The notes below the pieces were generated by a model that ran no database searches, was not told the origin of the DNA, and was given only the letters and a program-made list of their open reading frames with translations. A DNA stretch of 40,971 bases from Streptomyces sp. NRRL S-337 (lineage in GTDB: Bacteria > Actinomycetota > Actinomycetes > Streptomycetales > Streptomycetaceae): NCBI RefSeq assembly GCF_000720175.1, contig NZ_JOIX01000064.1, forward strand, positions 1 to 40,971, read 5' to 3'. The translations under genes were made by a program, and so were the position numbers. Below are positions 30,015-38,537 of the stretch, piece by piece. Position 1 is the first letter of the stretch; each line of letters starts with the position of its first letter.

Positions 30015-30479
30015 GGGGGAAGCCAAGCGGATGGGCGGACTGTTGGCCGTGAATTTCGGGTGTGTTCGTCGGTGGCGGGATGTGCGCGGGGAGGGGGTGG
30101 GTTTTTGTGGGGCCGGCGAGCAATAAGGGGGGAGGCATTTGCGCTACGTAGCGTAAGCGGTTGCGGACGCTATGGGGTCTCTTTGGCGTGAGGGAGAGGT
30201 CTCGCGGTCCACTCGGAGTCTTGCTCGGGATGATTTCTCCGTGGGGGGAGGTGCATGTTTCCGCAGCGTTCGCACTCGTGGCATTCGCCCTCGCGGTATT
30301 CGCGTTCATGGGATTCACGGAGGGCCTGGTGGTGCGGACGGGATCGAGCAACCGGTACCGGGCCGTCGGGGCGATGAGGTACGGGACGACCGGACCTCCC
30401 ACCCCCGGACGTGCGGACCCCCCGGCCGCCACATCCGACATAACGGAAATACCGGCCACTGCTTGCTACGTTGCCAGGC
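30015..30479. other. Divergent intergenic region before the SEDS gene
   Basis: This 465-bp region separates the minus-strand SnoaL-like gene from the plus-strand SEDS gene. It contains the palindrome at 30139-30156 and, next to the SEDS start, TACGTT at 30467-30472. No coding frame in it has a ribosome-binding site or familiar protein. Confidence 0.45.
30139..30156. promoter_or_regulatory. TetR-type palindromic operator candidate
   Basis: A perfect 12-bp palindrome CGCTACGTAGCG (30142-30153) extends, with one mismatched pair, to 18 bp with TT and AA ends. On the minus strand it overlaps a TACGCT box that could be the -10 element of the SnoaL-like gene 125 bases downstream. The form suits a homodimeric repressor; no such gene adjoins. 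Confidence 0.45.
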
Positions 30480-31955
30480 ATGACGGCGAGGGCAAGGGCG
30501 GGCGCCGCCGGACATCGTCCGGCGGACCCTTCCCCCGCGCTGCCGCCGGGGGCCAAGCAGCGCGGTGTCGAACTGGCCCTCCTCGTAGGCGCCGTGCTGA
30601 TCAGCGTCTGCGGGTACGTCGTCGTCGGTCTGGCCCGTTGGCATGCGGTGCCGGGCGGGGCGGTCCGGTACGGCGCGGGGCTCGGCGGGCTGGCGCTGCT
30701 CGCGCATCTCGTGGTGCGCTTCCGCGCGCCGTACGCCGATCCCCTGCTGCTGCCCACGGCCGTGCTGCTCAACGGGCTCGGGCTGGTGCTGATCTTCCGG
30801 CTCGATCTGGAGACGCCCGGGGACCGGGCCGCGCCCGCCCAGCTGATGTGGTCGACGGTCGGGGTGGCGCTGTGCATCGCGGTGGTGCTGCTGCTGCGCG
30901 ACCACCGCGTGCTGCAGCGGTACGCGTATGTGTGCGCGGCGCTCGCGCTGCTGCTGATGGTCGCGCCGATCCTGTTCCCCGCCGTGAACGGGGCGAAGAT
31001 CTGGATCCGGCTGGCCGGTTTTTCCCTTCAGCCCGGTGAGTTCGCCAAGGTGCTGATCACGGTGTTCTTCGCGGCGTATCTGGCCGCCAACGGTGGCGCG
31101 CTGGCGCACACCGGCCGCACGGTGGGGCGGCTGCGGCTGCCGGCCGGGCGGGTGCTGGGGCCGGTGGTGGCGGTCTGGCTGGTCAGCGTGGCGGTGCTGG
31201 TCCTCGAACGCGATCTGGGCACCTCGCTGCTGTTCTTCGGGATTTTCGTGGTGCTGCTGTACGTGGCGACCGGGCGGACCGGCTGGCTCGCGGTCGGGCT
31301 GCTGCTCGCGGCCGTCGGGGCGGCCGCGGTGGGGACGTTGGAGCCGCATGTGCACAGCCGGGTCGAGGACTGGCAGCACCCGTTCGCCGGGATCGCGGCC
31401 GGGAAGGGGGCCGGGCAGCTCGCCCAGTCGCTGTTCGCGTTCGCCGCGGGCGGGGTCTTCGGCACCGGTCTCGGGCAGGGCCACTCGTATCTGATCGGGT
31501 TCGCCATGAAGTCCGACTTCATCCTGGCGACGTGCGGTGAGGAGCTGGGGCTGGCCGGGCTGTCGGCGCTGTTCGTGCTGTACGCGCTGCTGGTGAGCCG
31601 CGGTTACCGGGCCGCGCTGGGGCAGCCCGATCCGTTCGGCAGTCTGCTGGCCGTGGGGCTGGCGGCGCTGCCGGCGATCCAGGTGTTCGTCATCGCGGGC
31701 GGGGTGATGGGCCTGATCCCGCTGACCGGGATGGCGATGCCGTTCCTCGCCCAGGGCGGGTCGTCGGTGGTGACCAACTGGATCATCGTCGCGCTGCTGC
31801 TGAAGGTCAGCGACCGGGCGCGGGCGCCGCGGCCGGCGGGGCGGCAGCCGGCCGGGGGCGGGAGCTGGGTGGAGGGGTTCATGACGCCGGTGCGGGCCCT
31901 GGACGCGGCCGGTGGCGCGGCCGGTGGCGCGGCCGCCCCGGAGGCCGGGCGTTGA
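30480..31955 (+). CDS. FtsW/RodA/SpoVE (SEDS) family peptidoglycan polymerase
   Basis: SEDS proteins polymerise lipid II into glycan strands together with a class B PBP. The protein has 491 residues with about ten membrane helices. Family motifs are SLQPGEFAKVLITVFFAAYL, ERDLGTSLLFFGIF (with the essential Asp) and PLTGMAMPFLAQGGSS near the C terminus. It is not in the dcw cluster, so it is a paralogue of divisome FtsW, possibly for elongation or sporulation. I chose the ATG at 30480; TACGTT ends seven bases before it and no ribosome-binding site is seen, so the message may be leaderless. Its stop overlaps the start of the next PBP gene. Confidence 0.92.
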   Translation: MTARARAGAAGHRPADPSPALPPGAKQRGVELALLVGAVLISVCGYVVVGLARWHAVPGGAVRYGAGLGGLALLAHLVVRFRAPYADPLLLPTAVLLNGLGLVLIFRLDLETPGDRAAPAQLMWSTVGVALCIAVVLLLRDHRVLQRYAYVCAALALLLMVAPILFPAVNGAKIWIRLAGFSLQPGEFAKVLITVFFAAYLAANGGALAHTGRTVGRLRLPAGRVLGPVVAVWLVSVAVLVLERDLGTSLLFFGIFVVLLYVATGRTGWLAVGLLLAAVGAAAVGTLEPHVHSRVEDWQHPFAGIAAGKGAGQLAQSLFAFAAGGVFGTGLGQGHSYLIGFAMKSDFILATCGEELGLAGLSALFVLYALLVSRGYRAALGQPDPFGSLLAVGLAALPAIQVFVIAGGVMGLIPLTGMAMPFLAQGGSSVVTNWIIVALLLKVSDRARAPRPAGRQPAGGGSWVEGFMTPVRALDAAGGAAGGAAAPEAGR

Positions 31956-33403
31956 TCCGCGGCATCCGGCACACCGCCGCGTTCTCCTTCCTGCTCCTCG
32001 TCGCGCTGCTGGTCAACGCCGCCCGGGTGCAGGTGTACGAGGCCGGGAGTTACGACGCCAGCCCGGCCAACCGGCGGGCGGCGATCGCCCGCTACGCGCA
32101 GCCGCGGGGCGCCGTACTCGTCGCGGGCCGGCCGGTGACCGGCTCGCGGGACAGTGGTGGGCGGCTGCGCTACGAGCGCGCGTACACCGACGGGCCGCTG
32201 TACGCACCGGTGACCGGCTACTCCTCGCAGACGTACGGGACCTCGCTGCTGGAACGCGCCGAGGACGCCGTGCTCGCCGGCACCGACCCGCGGCTCGCCG
32301 CCTTCCCCTGGTGGGACCGGCTGACCCGGACCCACCAGCCCGGCGGCCAGGTCCACACCACCGTCGATCCGCGGATGCAGCGCGCCGCGTTCGCCGGACT
32401 GGGCGGCCGGAAGGGCGCGGTGGCCGCGATCGAGCCGCGCACCGGGCGGATCCTGGCGCTGGTCAGCTCCCCGTCGTACGAACCGGGGGTGCTGTCCGGC
32501 AACGGGCCCGCGGTCGACGAGGCCTGGCGCCTGCTGAACGCCGCGGCGGACCGGCCGATGCTCAACCGGGCGCTGGGCGAGACCTATCCGCCCGGTTCGA
32601 CCTTCAAGGTCGTCACCGCGGCCGCCGCGCTGGAGAGCGGCCGGGTCACCGACATCGACGCGCCGACGGACTCTCCGGACCCGTACGTCCTGCCGGGGAC
32701 CGCCACCCGGCTCGGCAATGCCGCGAAGGACTGTGCGGACGCCTCGCTGAAGGAGGCGTTCCGGGCCTCTTGCAACACCGTGTTCGCGCGGCTGGGTGTC
32801 GATGTCGGGCTGCGCGGGATGGCCGCGATGGCGCGGCGGTTCGGCTTCAACGACCGCGGGCTGCGCATCCCGTCGCCGGTCGCGCCCAGCCGTTTCGACA
32901 CCCGTATGGATCCGGCGCAGGTCGCGCTGTCGGCCATCGGGCAGTACGACACCGCGGCGACCCCGCTCCAGATGGCGATGGTCGCGGCGGCGGTCGCCAA
33001 CGGGGGGCAGCTGACGCCGCCGTACCTCGTCGACGAGGTGACCGACGCGGACGGGGTGATGGTCGCGGCCGGTCCGCATCCGGCCACCCGCCAGGTGATC
33101 AACCCCGCCACCGCCGAGCAGCTCCAGGAGATGATGATCGACGTGGTCGAGCACGGCGGCGGCCGGCGCGCCGCCGTCAAGGGCCTGATCGTCGGCGGCA
33201 AGACGGGCACCGCCCAGCACGGGGTGCACAACGAGGGCACGCCGTATGCCTGGTTCATCTCCTGGGCGCGGACGAAGGACACCTACGAACCGACGGTCGC
33301 GGTGGCCGTGGTCGTCGAGGACGCGGCGGCCGAGCGCGCGGACATCAGCGGCGGGGGGCATGCCGCGCCGATCGCCCGGGCGGTGATGGCGGCCGCGCGG
33401 TGA
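31952..33403 (+). CDS. Class B penicillin-binding protein (transpeptidase)
   Basis: This 483-residue protein is the likely partner of the SEDS protein. One N-terminal membrane helix (about 10-24) is followed by a short pedestal domain and the transpeptidase domain: Ser216-X-X-Lys219 in GSTFK, Ser273-Cys-Asn275, and Lys417-Thr-Gly in GGKTGTAQHG. It cross-links glycan strands and should bind beta-lactams. The start is TTG within TTGA, overlapping the SEDS stop, with GGAGG eight bases upstream, so synthesis is coupled one to one. The pedestal is smaller than in FtsI. Confidence 0.93.
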   Translation: MIRGIRHTAAFSFLLLVALLVNAARVQVYEAGSYDASPANRRAAIARYAQPRGAVLVAGRPVTGSRDSGGRLRYERAYTDGPLYAPVTGYSSQTYGTSLLERAEDAVLAGTDPRLAAFPWWDRLTRTHQPGGQVHTTVDPRMQRAAFAGLGGRKGAVAAIEPRTGRILALVSSPSYEPGVLSGNGPAVDEAWRLLNAAADRPMLNRALGETYPPGSTFKVVTAAAALESGRVTDIDAPTDSPDPYVLPGTATRLGNAAKDCADASLKEAFRASCNTVFARLGVDVGLRGMAAMARRFGFNDRGLRIPSPVAPSRFDTRMDPAQVALSAIGQYDTAATPLQMAMVAAAVANGGQLTPPYLVDEVTDADGVMVAAGPHPATRQVINPATAEQLQEMMIDVVEHGGGRRAAVKGLIVGGKTGTAQHGVHNEGTPYAWFISWARTKDTYEPTVAVAVVVEDAAAERADISGGGHAAPIARAVMAAAR

Positions 33404-33471
33404 ACCGCTCTCCCCGGGCGCGGTGATCCGCTCCCCCGCCACCGCGGCCGGGCCCGGGCCACAATGGCCGC

Positions 33472-33972
33472 ATGGCTGATCCGACCCCGTCCCCTTCCCC
33501 GTCCCCTTCGCCGTCCCGGGCCCCGTCCCGTCCGCCCCTGTCGCTCGCCGAAGTGGAGGCGCTGGCCCGGCGCGCGCACGAGGGGCAGACCGACAAGGCG
33601 GGCCGCCCGTATGCCGAGCATCTGGCCGCGGTGGCCGCGGGCGTACGCGAACGGGGCGGCAGCGACGAGCAGATCGCGGCGGCCTGGCTGCACGACGCGG
33701 TCGAGGACGCCGCGCTGAGCGAGGAGTGGCTGGCCGGTGCGGCGCTGACCGGGGCGACCAAGGCGATGGTGCGGGCGGTCACCAAGCGGCCGGGCGAGCC
33801 GGTCGAGGAGTACACCGCGCGCATCCTGGCCACGCCCGGTGCGCTGCTGGTCAAGGAGGCGGACCTGGCGCACAACGCCGATCCGGCCCGGCTGGCCGTG
33901 CTGGACGCAGCGACCCGGGAGCGGCTGACCGCGAAGTACGCGCGGGTGCGGGGGCTGTTGGGCCTGGCCTGA
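33472..33972 (+). CDS. HD-domain hydrolase resembling small alarmone hydrolases
   Basis: The 166-residue protein is an HD phosphohydrolase similar to the hydrolase half of RelA/SpoT and to MESH1. Metal-ligand candidates are His50 in YAEHL, His74-Asp75 in WLHDAVED, and Asp131 or Asp137 in KEADLAHNAD; His36 in AHEGQ is also typical. It may remove pyrophosphate from (p)ppGpp or act on another nucleotide. The first 22 residues are a Pro-Ser repeat encoded by CCGTCC-type repeats and are probably disordered. ATG start without a clear ribosome-binding site; it follows the PBP gene by 68 bp. Confidence 0.8.
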   Translation: MADPTPSPSPSPSPSRAPSRPPLSLAEVEALARRAHEGQTDKAGRPYAEHLAAVAAGVRERGGSDEQIAAAWLHDAVEDAALSEEWLAGAALTGATKAMVRAVTKRPGEPVEEYTARILATPGALLVKEADLAHNADPARLAVLDAATRERLTAKYARVRGLLGLA

Positions 33973-34053
33973 GCGCGGGGCTCCGGCCTCGGCCGGGTCG
34001 CGCCGACCCGGTCCACACCCCGGACGTCCGCACGGAAAGGTGGTAGGCACAGC

Positions 34054-34059
34054 TAGTCT
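34054..34059 (+). promoter_or_regulatory. Candidate -10 box of the ABC ATPase gene
   Basis: TAGTCT lies six bases before the ATG at 34066, and no ribosome-binding site is present. A leaderless message is likely. Confidence 0.4.
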
Positions 34060-34065
34060 GCGGCG

Positions 34066-34896
34066 ATGACTCCCACCCAGCCTTCGGACCCCACGGCCCC
34101 GCGGGCGGCGCGCGTGATCGCCGCCCTGGAGGGCGTCGGCGTCCGCCGCTACACCACCGGACAGGTCATCCTCGACGGCATCGACTGGACCGTGCGGTCC
34201 GGTGAGCACTGGGCGCTGCTCGGCGCGAACGGCGCCGGCAAGACCACCGTGCTGCGTCTCATCGGTGCGCTGATGTTCCCGACGGTCGGCAGCGTCGAGG
34301 TGCTCGGGCACCGGCTCGGCTCGGTGGACGTCCGTGAACTGCGGGCGGTGATCGGGCTGGTCTCCGGCGCCCAGAAGGTTCCGCAGGACGCCACCGGACA
34401 CACGGTCGTGCTGACCGGCGCGACCGGGACCGTGCAGCCGCTGTGGCGCAAGTACGACGAGGCCACCCGCGAGCGCGCCCACGCCCTGCTCGCCGAGCTG
34501 GACTGCAAGGAGCTGGCGGACCGGCCGTACGGCGTGTGTTCGGGCGGGCAGCGGGCCCGGCTCCTGATCGCCCGGGCGCTGATGGCCGATCCTTCGCTGC
34601 TGCTGCTCGACGAGCCGTTCAACGCGCTGGACCTGCCGTCCCGCGAGGACCTGATCGACGCCCTGCACCGACTCGCCACCGGGCGGCCGGAGCTGGCGAC
34701 GGTGACGGTCACCCATCACCTGGAGGAGCTGTCCCCGGCCGTCGGGCACGCGGTGCTGCTGCGGGAGGGCCGGGTGCAGGCGCGCGGGCCGGTGGACGAG
34801 GTGCTGACCGGGGAGCGGATGACGGCCTGCTTCGGGCGCCCGATCGAGGTGTCCCGCCACGAGGGCCGCTGGCTGGCCCGCTCGGGCCGCCGCTAG
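34066..34896 (+). CDS. ABC transporter ATP-binding protein
   Basis: This is a 276-residue ATPase with one nucleotide-binding domain. Walker A is GANGAGKT at 53-60, the signature is CSGGQRARL instead of LSGGQ, Walker B is LLLLDEPF, and the H-loop is VTHHLEEL. No permease gene is adjacent, so it either serves a distant membrane partner or works alone, as in ModF-like soluble ATPases. The gene ends 11 bp before the convergent MarR gene. Confidence 0.88.
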   Translation: MTPTQPSDPTAPRAARVIAALEGVGVRRYTTGQVILDGIDWTVRSGEHWALLGANGAGKTTVLRLIGALMFPTVGSVEVLGHRLGSVDVRELRAVIGLVSGAQKVPQDATGHTVVLTGATGTVQPLWRKYDEATRERAHALLAELDCKELADRPYGVCSGGQRARLLIARALMADPSLLLLDEPFNALDLPSREDLIDALHRLATGRPELATVTVTHHLEELSPAVGHAVLLREGRVQARGPVDEVLTGERMTACFGRPIEVSRHEGRWLARSGRR

Positions 34897-34907
34897 CCAA
34901 GGCTCCG

Positions 34908-35360
34908 CTACGGGCTCTTCGCCGCCTCGCGGACGCCGTCCAGGAACCGCCTGATCGCGGCCCGTTCGCCGGCGTCGAAGGTGTCGAGCAGGGTGAGCGT
35001 GCGGTCGATCAGCGGGCCGAAGAACGACTGGCCCAGGGCGACCGCGCGCTCGTCCACCTCCAGCAGCACCCGGCGCCGGTCCTCGGTGTCCCGGACCCGG
35101 CGGATCAGGCCGAGCCGCTCCAGCCGGTCGACGAGCGCGGTGGTGCCGGCGGAGTTCAGGCCGAGGTGCGCGCCGAGCCGGCCGGGGGTCGAGGGGACGC
35201 CGGCCCGGGCCGCGTCCAGCAGGCCGATCAGGGCCCGCAGGTCGGTGGGGTGCAGGCCGTTGCGGCCGGCGAACTGCGCGCCGGCGAGGTCGAGTTGGAG
35301 GGTCACCTCACGCAACAGATGGATCAGCTCCATCCCCGCCGGTTCCTGCCGCTGCACCAT
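34908..35360 (-). CDS. MarR family transcriptional regulator
   Basis: This 150-residue protein is a winged-helix MarR regulator. The helix-turn-helix is around TPGRLGAHLGLNSAGTTALV, followed by the wing RVRDTEDRRRVLLEV. N- and C-terminal helices form the dimer interface. MarR proteins usually bind small phenolic ligands and control a neighbouring gene, here the divergent hydrolase. I chose the ATG at 35360 (MVQRQEPAGMELI), which has GGAAAGG upstream; the ATG at 35408 would lie inside the operator. Confidence 0.88.
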   Translation of the reverse strand: MVQRQEPAGMELIHLLREVTLQLDLAGAQFAGRNGLHPTDLRALIGLLDAARAGVPSTPGRLGAHLGLNSAGTTALVDRLERLGLIRRVRDTEDRRRVLLEVDERAVALGQSFFGPLIDRTLTLLDTFDAGERAAIRRFLDGVREAAKSP

Positions 35361-35389
35361 GTCCGACCGCCTTTCCGTTCCCGCACCGT

Positions 35390-35415
35390 ATTCTAATATC
35401 TCGCTCATCGAGATA
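35390..35415. promoter_or_regulatory. MarR operator and promoter between divergent genes
   Basis: A perfect palindrome TATCTCG-CTCAT-CGAGATA (35397-35415) lies between the MarR gene and the alpha/beta hydrolase. On the minus strand the box TAGAAT (complement of 35390-35395) adjoins it, so a bound MarR dimer would cover the marR promoter and probably that of the hydrolase too. Size and place fit autoregulation. Confidence 0.65.
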
Positions 35416-35451
35416 CTTGGTGAACGAGATGATGAACGGGAGGACGGACGT

Positions 35452-36372
35452 ATGGCAGGCACCGACCCCAGCACCTTTCCCGCCGCCTATGCGCAGGCCA
35501 TGGCGCGCTGGCCGATCGCCGTGGAACCACTCGACCTGCCCTCGGAGTTCGGCACCACCCGCGTCCACGCCTGCGGGCCCGCCGACGGCCCCCCGGTGGT
35601 GCTGCTGCACGGCGGCGGGAGCACCTCGGCCGTCTGGTACGCGCTCGCCCCGGCGCTCGCCGGCACGCACCGGGTCTACGCGGTGGACCAGATGGGCACC
35701 CCGGGACTGAGCGTGCCCGGTGGCCGCCGGGTGCGGCGGCCGGCGGACCTGATGGCCTGGCTCGACGGGGTGTGGGACGGCCTCGGGCTGACCTCGGCCA
35801 CGCTGCTCGGGCACTCGTACGGCGGCTGGGTCGCGGCGACTTACGCGGCCCGGGCACAGCGGCGGGTGGACCGGCTGGTGCTGCTCGATCCGACCGGGTG
35901 TTTCGCCCCCTTCCGGCCGTCCTATCTGGCGCGGGCGGTGCCGCTGTTCGTACGGCCCGGGGAGCGGAGCACCCGCCGGTTCCTTCAGTGGGAGACCGGG
36001 GGCGCGCCGCCGGCCCCGGAGTTGGTGCGGCTGATGGGCGTGGGCGCGGTCGCCTTCCGGGGCGCGAAGGTGGTGACGGGTCCGCGGCCCGACCTGTCCG
36101 GACAGACGGCGGCCGGGCTGCCGGCGCTGGTGCTGCTGGCGGGGCGCAGCCGGGCGCACGACCTCCGGCGGGTGGCGGCCGGGGCCGCACGGGCGCTGCC
36201 GGGCGCGCGGATCGAGACCGTGGCGGGCGCCGCCCACCACTCCCTGCCGGAGAACGCGGACGGTGAACTCGCCCGGCGGCTGCTCAGTTTCCTGGCAGCG
36301 GTTCCCGGCGCGCCCGCCACTCCTTGGGCAGCGCCGCCACACCCGTACGGGCCGCCACCACACCGCCCGTGA
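35452..36372 (+). CDS. Alpha/beta hydrolase
   Basis: The 306-residue protein has the alpha/beta-hydrolase fold. The oxyanion segment is LLHGGGSTS (51-59), the nucleophile is Ser122 in GHSYGG, and the likely catalytic His is in AAHHSLPEN near residue 265. The reaction may be ester, amide or epoxide hydrolysis; substrate unknown. The ATG has GGGAGGA seven bases upstream. It diverges from the marR gene across a palindrome and is probably its target. Its last 89 bases overlap the 3' end of the convergent ADP-ribosylglycohydrolase-type gene; this part encodes a Pro-rich tail. Confidence 0.88.
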   Translation: MAGTDPSTFPAAYAQAMARWPIAVEPLDLPSEFGTTRVHACGPADGPPVVLLHGGGSTSAVWYALAPALAGTHRVYAVDQMGTPGLSVPGGRRVRRPADLMAWLDGVWDGLGLTSATLLGHSYGGWVAATYAARAQRRVDRLVLLDPTGCFAPFRPSYLARAVPLFVRPGERSTRRFLQWETGGAPPAPELVRLMGVGAVAFRGAKVVTGPRPDLSGQTAAGLPALVLLAGRSRAHDLRRVAAGAARALPGARIETVAGAAHHSLPENADGELARRLLSFLAAVPGAPATPWAAPPHPYGPPPHRP

Positions 36373-37210
36373 TGGCGCAGGTGGTGTCCACGTCGCCCAA
36401 GCCGGCGGCGGTGGCCCAGAGGGCGGATTCCAGGTCGTCGGGGGCGGGGGTGCCTCCCTGCTCCTGCAGAGCCTGGGGAAGGGCCGCGCACCACAGGGCG
36501 AACGGGACGGTGTCGTCGGCGCGGATGCGGTGGCCGCTGCCGAGTGCGGCGGCGGCCGCTTCGGGGGTCGTGCCGGGCGGCAGGGCGGCGGCGCGGAGCA
36601 GGCCCTGGCGGACCGGGCCGTCGGGGGTGCGGGCCGCGACGGCGGTAAGGGACGGCACCTCGCCGCGGGCGGAGAGCGCGGCCGCGACGGCCACCGCGAC
36701 CGCGCCCGCGATGCCCTCGGGGTGGGCGTGGGTGACCCGGGCGGAGCGCGCGGCCTGGTCGGCGGCGCGGTCCAGGTCGTCGTGGAACCAGGCGCCGAGC
36801 GGGGCCACGCGCATGGCGGCGCCGTTGCCGAGGCTGCCCTCGCCGCCGAAGAGGAGGCCCGCGAGGTCCTCCCACTGCTCGGGGGTGGCGGCGACGCGGG
36901 GCAGCAGAGCGTGCATGCCGGAGCCGTAGCCGCGCCCGGGGTCGGCCCGGTAGGTGGCGGCGAACCGCTCGGCCAGCGGGCGCTCCGCGACCTCGCCGTA
37001 CTCCTCCAGGACGGCGAGCAGATCGAGTGCCATGGCGGTGTCGTCGGTCCAGTGCCAGTGCAGGTCCGGGGGCGGGGTCCGGGTGGCGATCAGCTGCCGG
37101 GCCACCTCCGGCGGGCGGAAGAGGCCGAAGAAGCGCTCCCCGAAGGCGTCGCCGTACGCCAGCCCTTCGAGGGCGGTGCGGGCGGCCCGCCGGCGGTCGT
37201 CCGTGTCCAT
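36284..37210 (-). CDS. ADP-ribosylglycohydrolase family protein
   Basis: This 308-residue protein belongs to the ARH/DraG family, which removes ADP-ribose from proteins or other acceptors using two magnesium ions. Metal motifs are WTDDTAM (54-60), GNGAAMRVAPLGAW and GDVDTTCAITGG (Asp residues in the last also bind metal). HAHPEGIAGA is also typical. No ADP-ribosyltransferase gene is near. The ATG has GGAGG eight bases upstream. It overlaps the hydrolase gene at the 3' end in convergent fashion and precedes no other gene closely except the ferritin-like one, 46 bp upstream of its start. Confidence 0.9.
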   Translation of the reverse strand: MDTDDRRRAARTALEGLAYGDAFGERFFGLFRPPEVARQLIATRTPPPDLHWHWTDDTAMALDLLAVLEEYGEVAERPLAERFAATYRADPGRGYGSGMHALLPRVAATPEQWEDLAGLLFGGEGSLGNGAAMRVAPLGAWFHDDLDRAADQAARSARVTHAHPEGIAGAVAVAVAAALSARGEVPSLTAVAARTPDGPVRQGLLRAAALPPGTTPEAAAAALGSGHRIRADDTVPFALWCAALPQALQEQGGTPAPDDLESALWATAAGLGDVDTTCAITGGVVAARTGVAALPKEWRARREPLPGN

Positions 37211-37256
37211 GCCGGGATCCTCCCACCCGGTCCCGGCGCCGTGGGCGCCGCCCCGG

Positions 37257-38366
37257 TCAGCCGGCCGCCTCGCCCTGCGCGATGGCCGCCGCGACCTCGG
37301 CCGTACGGGCCGCCTCCTCGGCGGCGAACCGCTCGGCGTCCAGTTTCTCGGCGAGTTCCTCGTCCTGGGCCATCAGCAGATCGAGGTTGGCGTCACCCAG
37401 CTCGAAGACGCCCAGGTCCACATAGGCGCGCTGGAGCCGTTCGCCCCACAGCCCGATGTCCTTGACGCACGGGACGATGCGGCTGAACAGCAGTTTCCGG
37501 AAGAGGTGCAGGAATTCGGAGCGTTCGGTGAATTCGGCGGCCTCCTTGGGCGGAATGCCGAAGTTCTCCAGGACTTCGAGGCCGCGCAGCCGGTCGCGCA
37601 TCAAATAACAGCCCTCGATGACGAAGTCCTCGCGTTCGCGCAGTTCGGCGTCGGTGAGCTGCTTGTAGTAGTCGCGCAGCGCCATCCGGCCGAAGGCCAC
37701 GTGCCGGGCCTCGTCCTGCATGACGTAGGCCAGGATCTGCTTGGGCAGCGGCTTGTTGGTGGTGTCCCGGATCATGCCGAAGGCGGCCAGCGCCAGGCCC
37801 TCGATCAGCACTTGCATGCCGAGGTAGGGCATGTCCCAGCGGGAATCCCTGAGGGTGTCGGCGAGCAGCGCCTGGAGATTGTCGTTGATCGGGTAGAGCA
37901 TCCCGATCTTCTCCTGGAGGAAACGGCTGTATATCTCGGCGTGCCGGGCCTCGTCCATGGTCTGGGTCGCCGAATAGAACTTCGCGTCGAGGTCCGGAAC
38001 GGATTCCACGATCCGGGCCGCGCAGACCATGGCGCCCTGTTCGCCGTGCAGGAACTGGCTGAACTGCCAGGCGGTGTAGTGCTGGCGCAGATCGCCGCGG
38101 TCCTTCTCGGTCATCTTGTCCCAGTACTTCGTGCCGTACAGGGACATCGACTCGTCAGGGGTGCCGAGCGGGTCCTTGGGGTCGACCTCCAGGTCCCAGT
38201 CGATCCGCAGGGTGGCGTCCCACTGCTTGTCCTTGCCCTTCTGGTAGAGCGCGAGCAGCCGGTCGCGCCCGTCGTCGTACTCCCAGTTGAACCGGGCCGC
38301 GCCGGTGGCCGGCACCGCCCACAGGTCGTCGCCCGGGTTGCGCACGTACAGGTCTCGGGTGGACAC
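37257..38366 (-). CDS. Ferritin-like di-iron protein
   Basis: The 369-residue protein is an all-helical carboxylate-bridged di-iron protein. The full ligand set can be placed: Glu109 (LHGEQGA), Glu139 and His142 (DEARHAE), Glu189 (IEGLALA), Glu219 and His222 (DEARHVAFG). This is the E-ExxH-E-ExxH pattern of ribonucleotide reductase R2-like and related oxygenases. The radical Tyr of R2 cannot be assigned, and no R1 gene is present, so an oxidase or oxygenase role is likelier. The GTG has GGAGGAGG five bases upstream. It diverges from an AurF-family gene across 171 bp. Confidence 0.85.
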   Translation of the reverse strand: MSTRDLYVRNPGDDLWAVPATGAARFNWEYDDGRDRLLALYQKGKDKQWDATLRIDWDLEVDPKDPLGTPDESMSLYGTKYWDKMTEKDRGDLRQHYTAWQFSQFLHGEQGAMVCAARIVESVPDLDAKFYSATQTMDEARHAEIYSRFLQEKIGMLYPINDNLQALLADTLRDSRWDMPYLGMQVLIEGLALAAFGMIRDTTNKPLPKQILAYVMQDEARHVAFGRMALRDYYKQLTDAELREREDFVIEGCYLMRDRLRGLEVLENFGIPPKEAAEFTERSEFLHLFRKLLFSRIVPCVKDIGLWGERLQRAYVDLGVFELGDANLDLLMAQDEELAEKLDAERFAAEEAARTAEVAAAIAQGEAAG

Positions 38367-38438
38367 GGACGCCTCCTCCGCTCGCCAACCGCCAAGTCAT
38401 GGGCGGTGGTTGGCAGGCTCACACGTTTCTTACCGGCG

Positions 38439-38486
38439 GGTCAATAACTCGTGCGGGAGGGATTGACGAGCTTACTGACAAGCAGT
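38439..38486. promoter_or_regulatory. Divergent promoters and operator candidate of the di-iron genes
   Basis: TTGACC on the minus strand (complement of 38439-38444) and TTGACG on the plus strand (38463-38468) are -35-like boxes pointing away from each other. The inverted repeat ACTG-ACAAG-CAGT (38474-38486) lies in the spacer of the plus-strand promoter and could bind the TetR protein encoded at 39560. The -10 boxes are weak. Confidence 0.4.
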
Positions 38487-38537
38487 CTCATAAGAGCTGA
38501 CCGCGGGTAACACGCCACTAGCGAGGTAGCCACAGCC

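Noticed and set aside
31604..33442. Long minus-strand frame opposite the SEDS and PBP genes
   Set aside because: It is composed of Arg/Gly/Pro-rich sequence and overlaps two well-supported genes with intact catalytic motifs.
37257..38366. Ribonucleotide reductase R2 subunit
   Set aside because: The di-iron pattern fits R2-like proteins in general, but no R1 gene is nearby and no radical tyrosine could be placed, so a plain ferritin-like oxygenase or oxidase call is safer.
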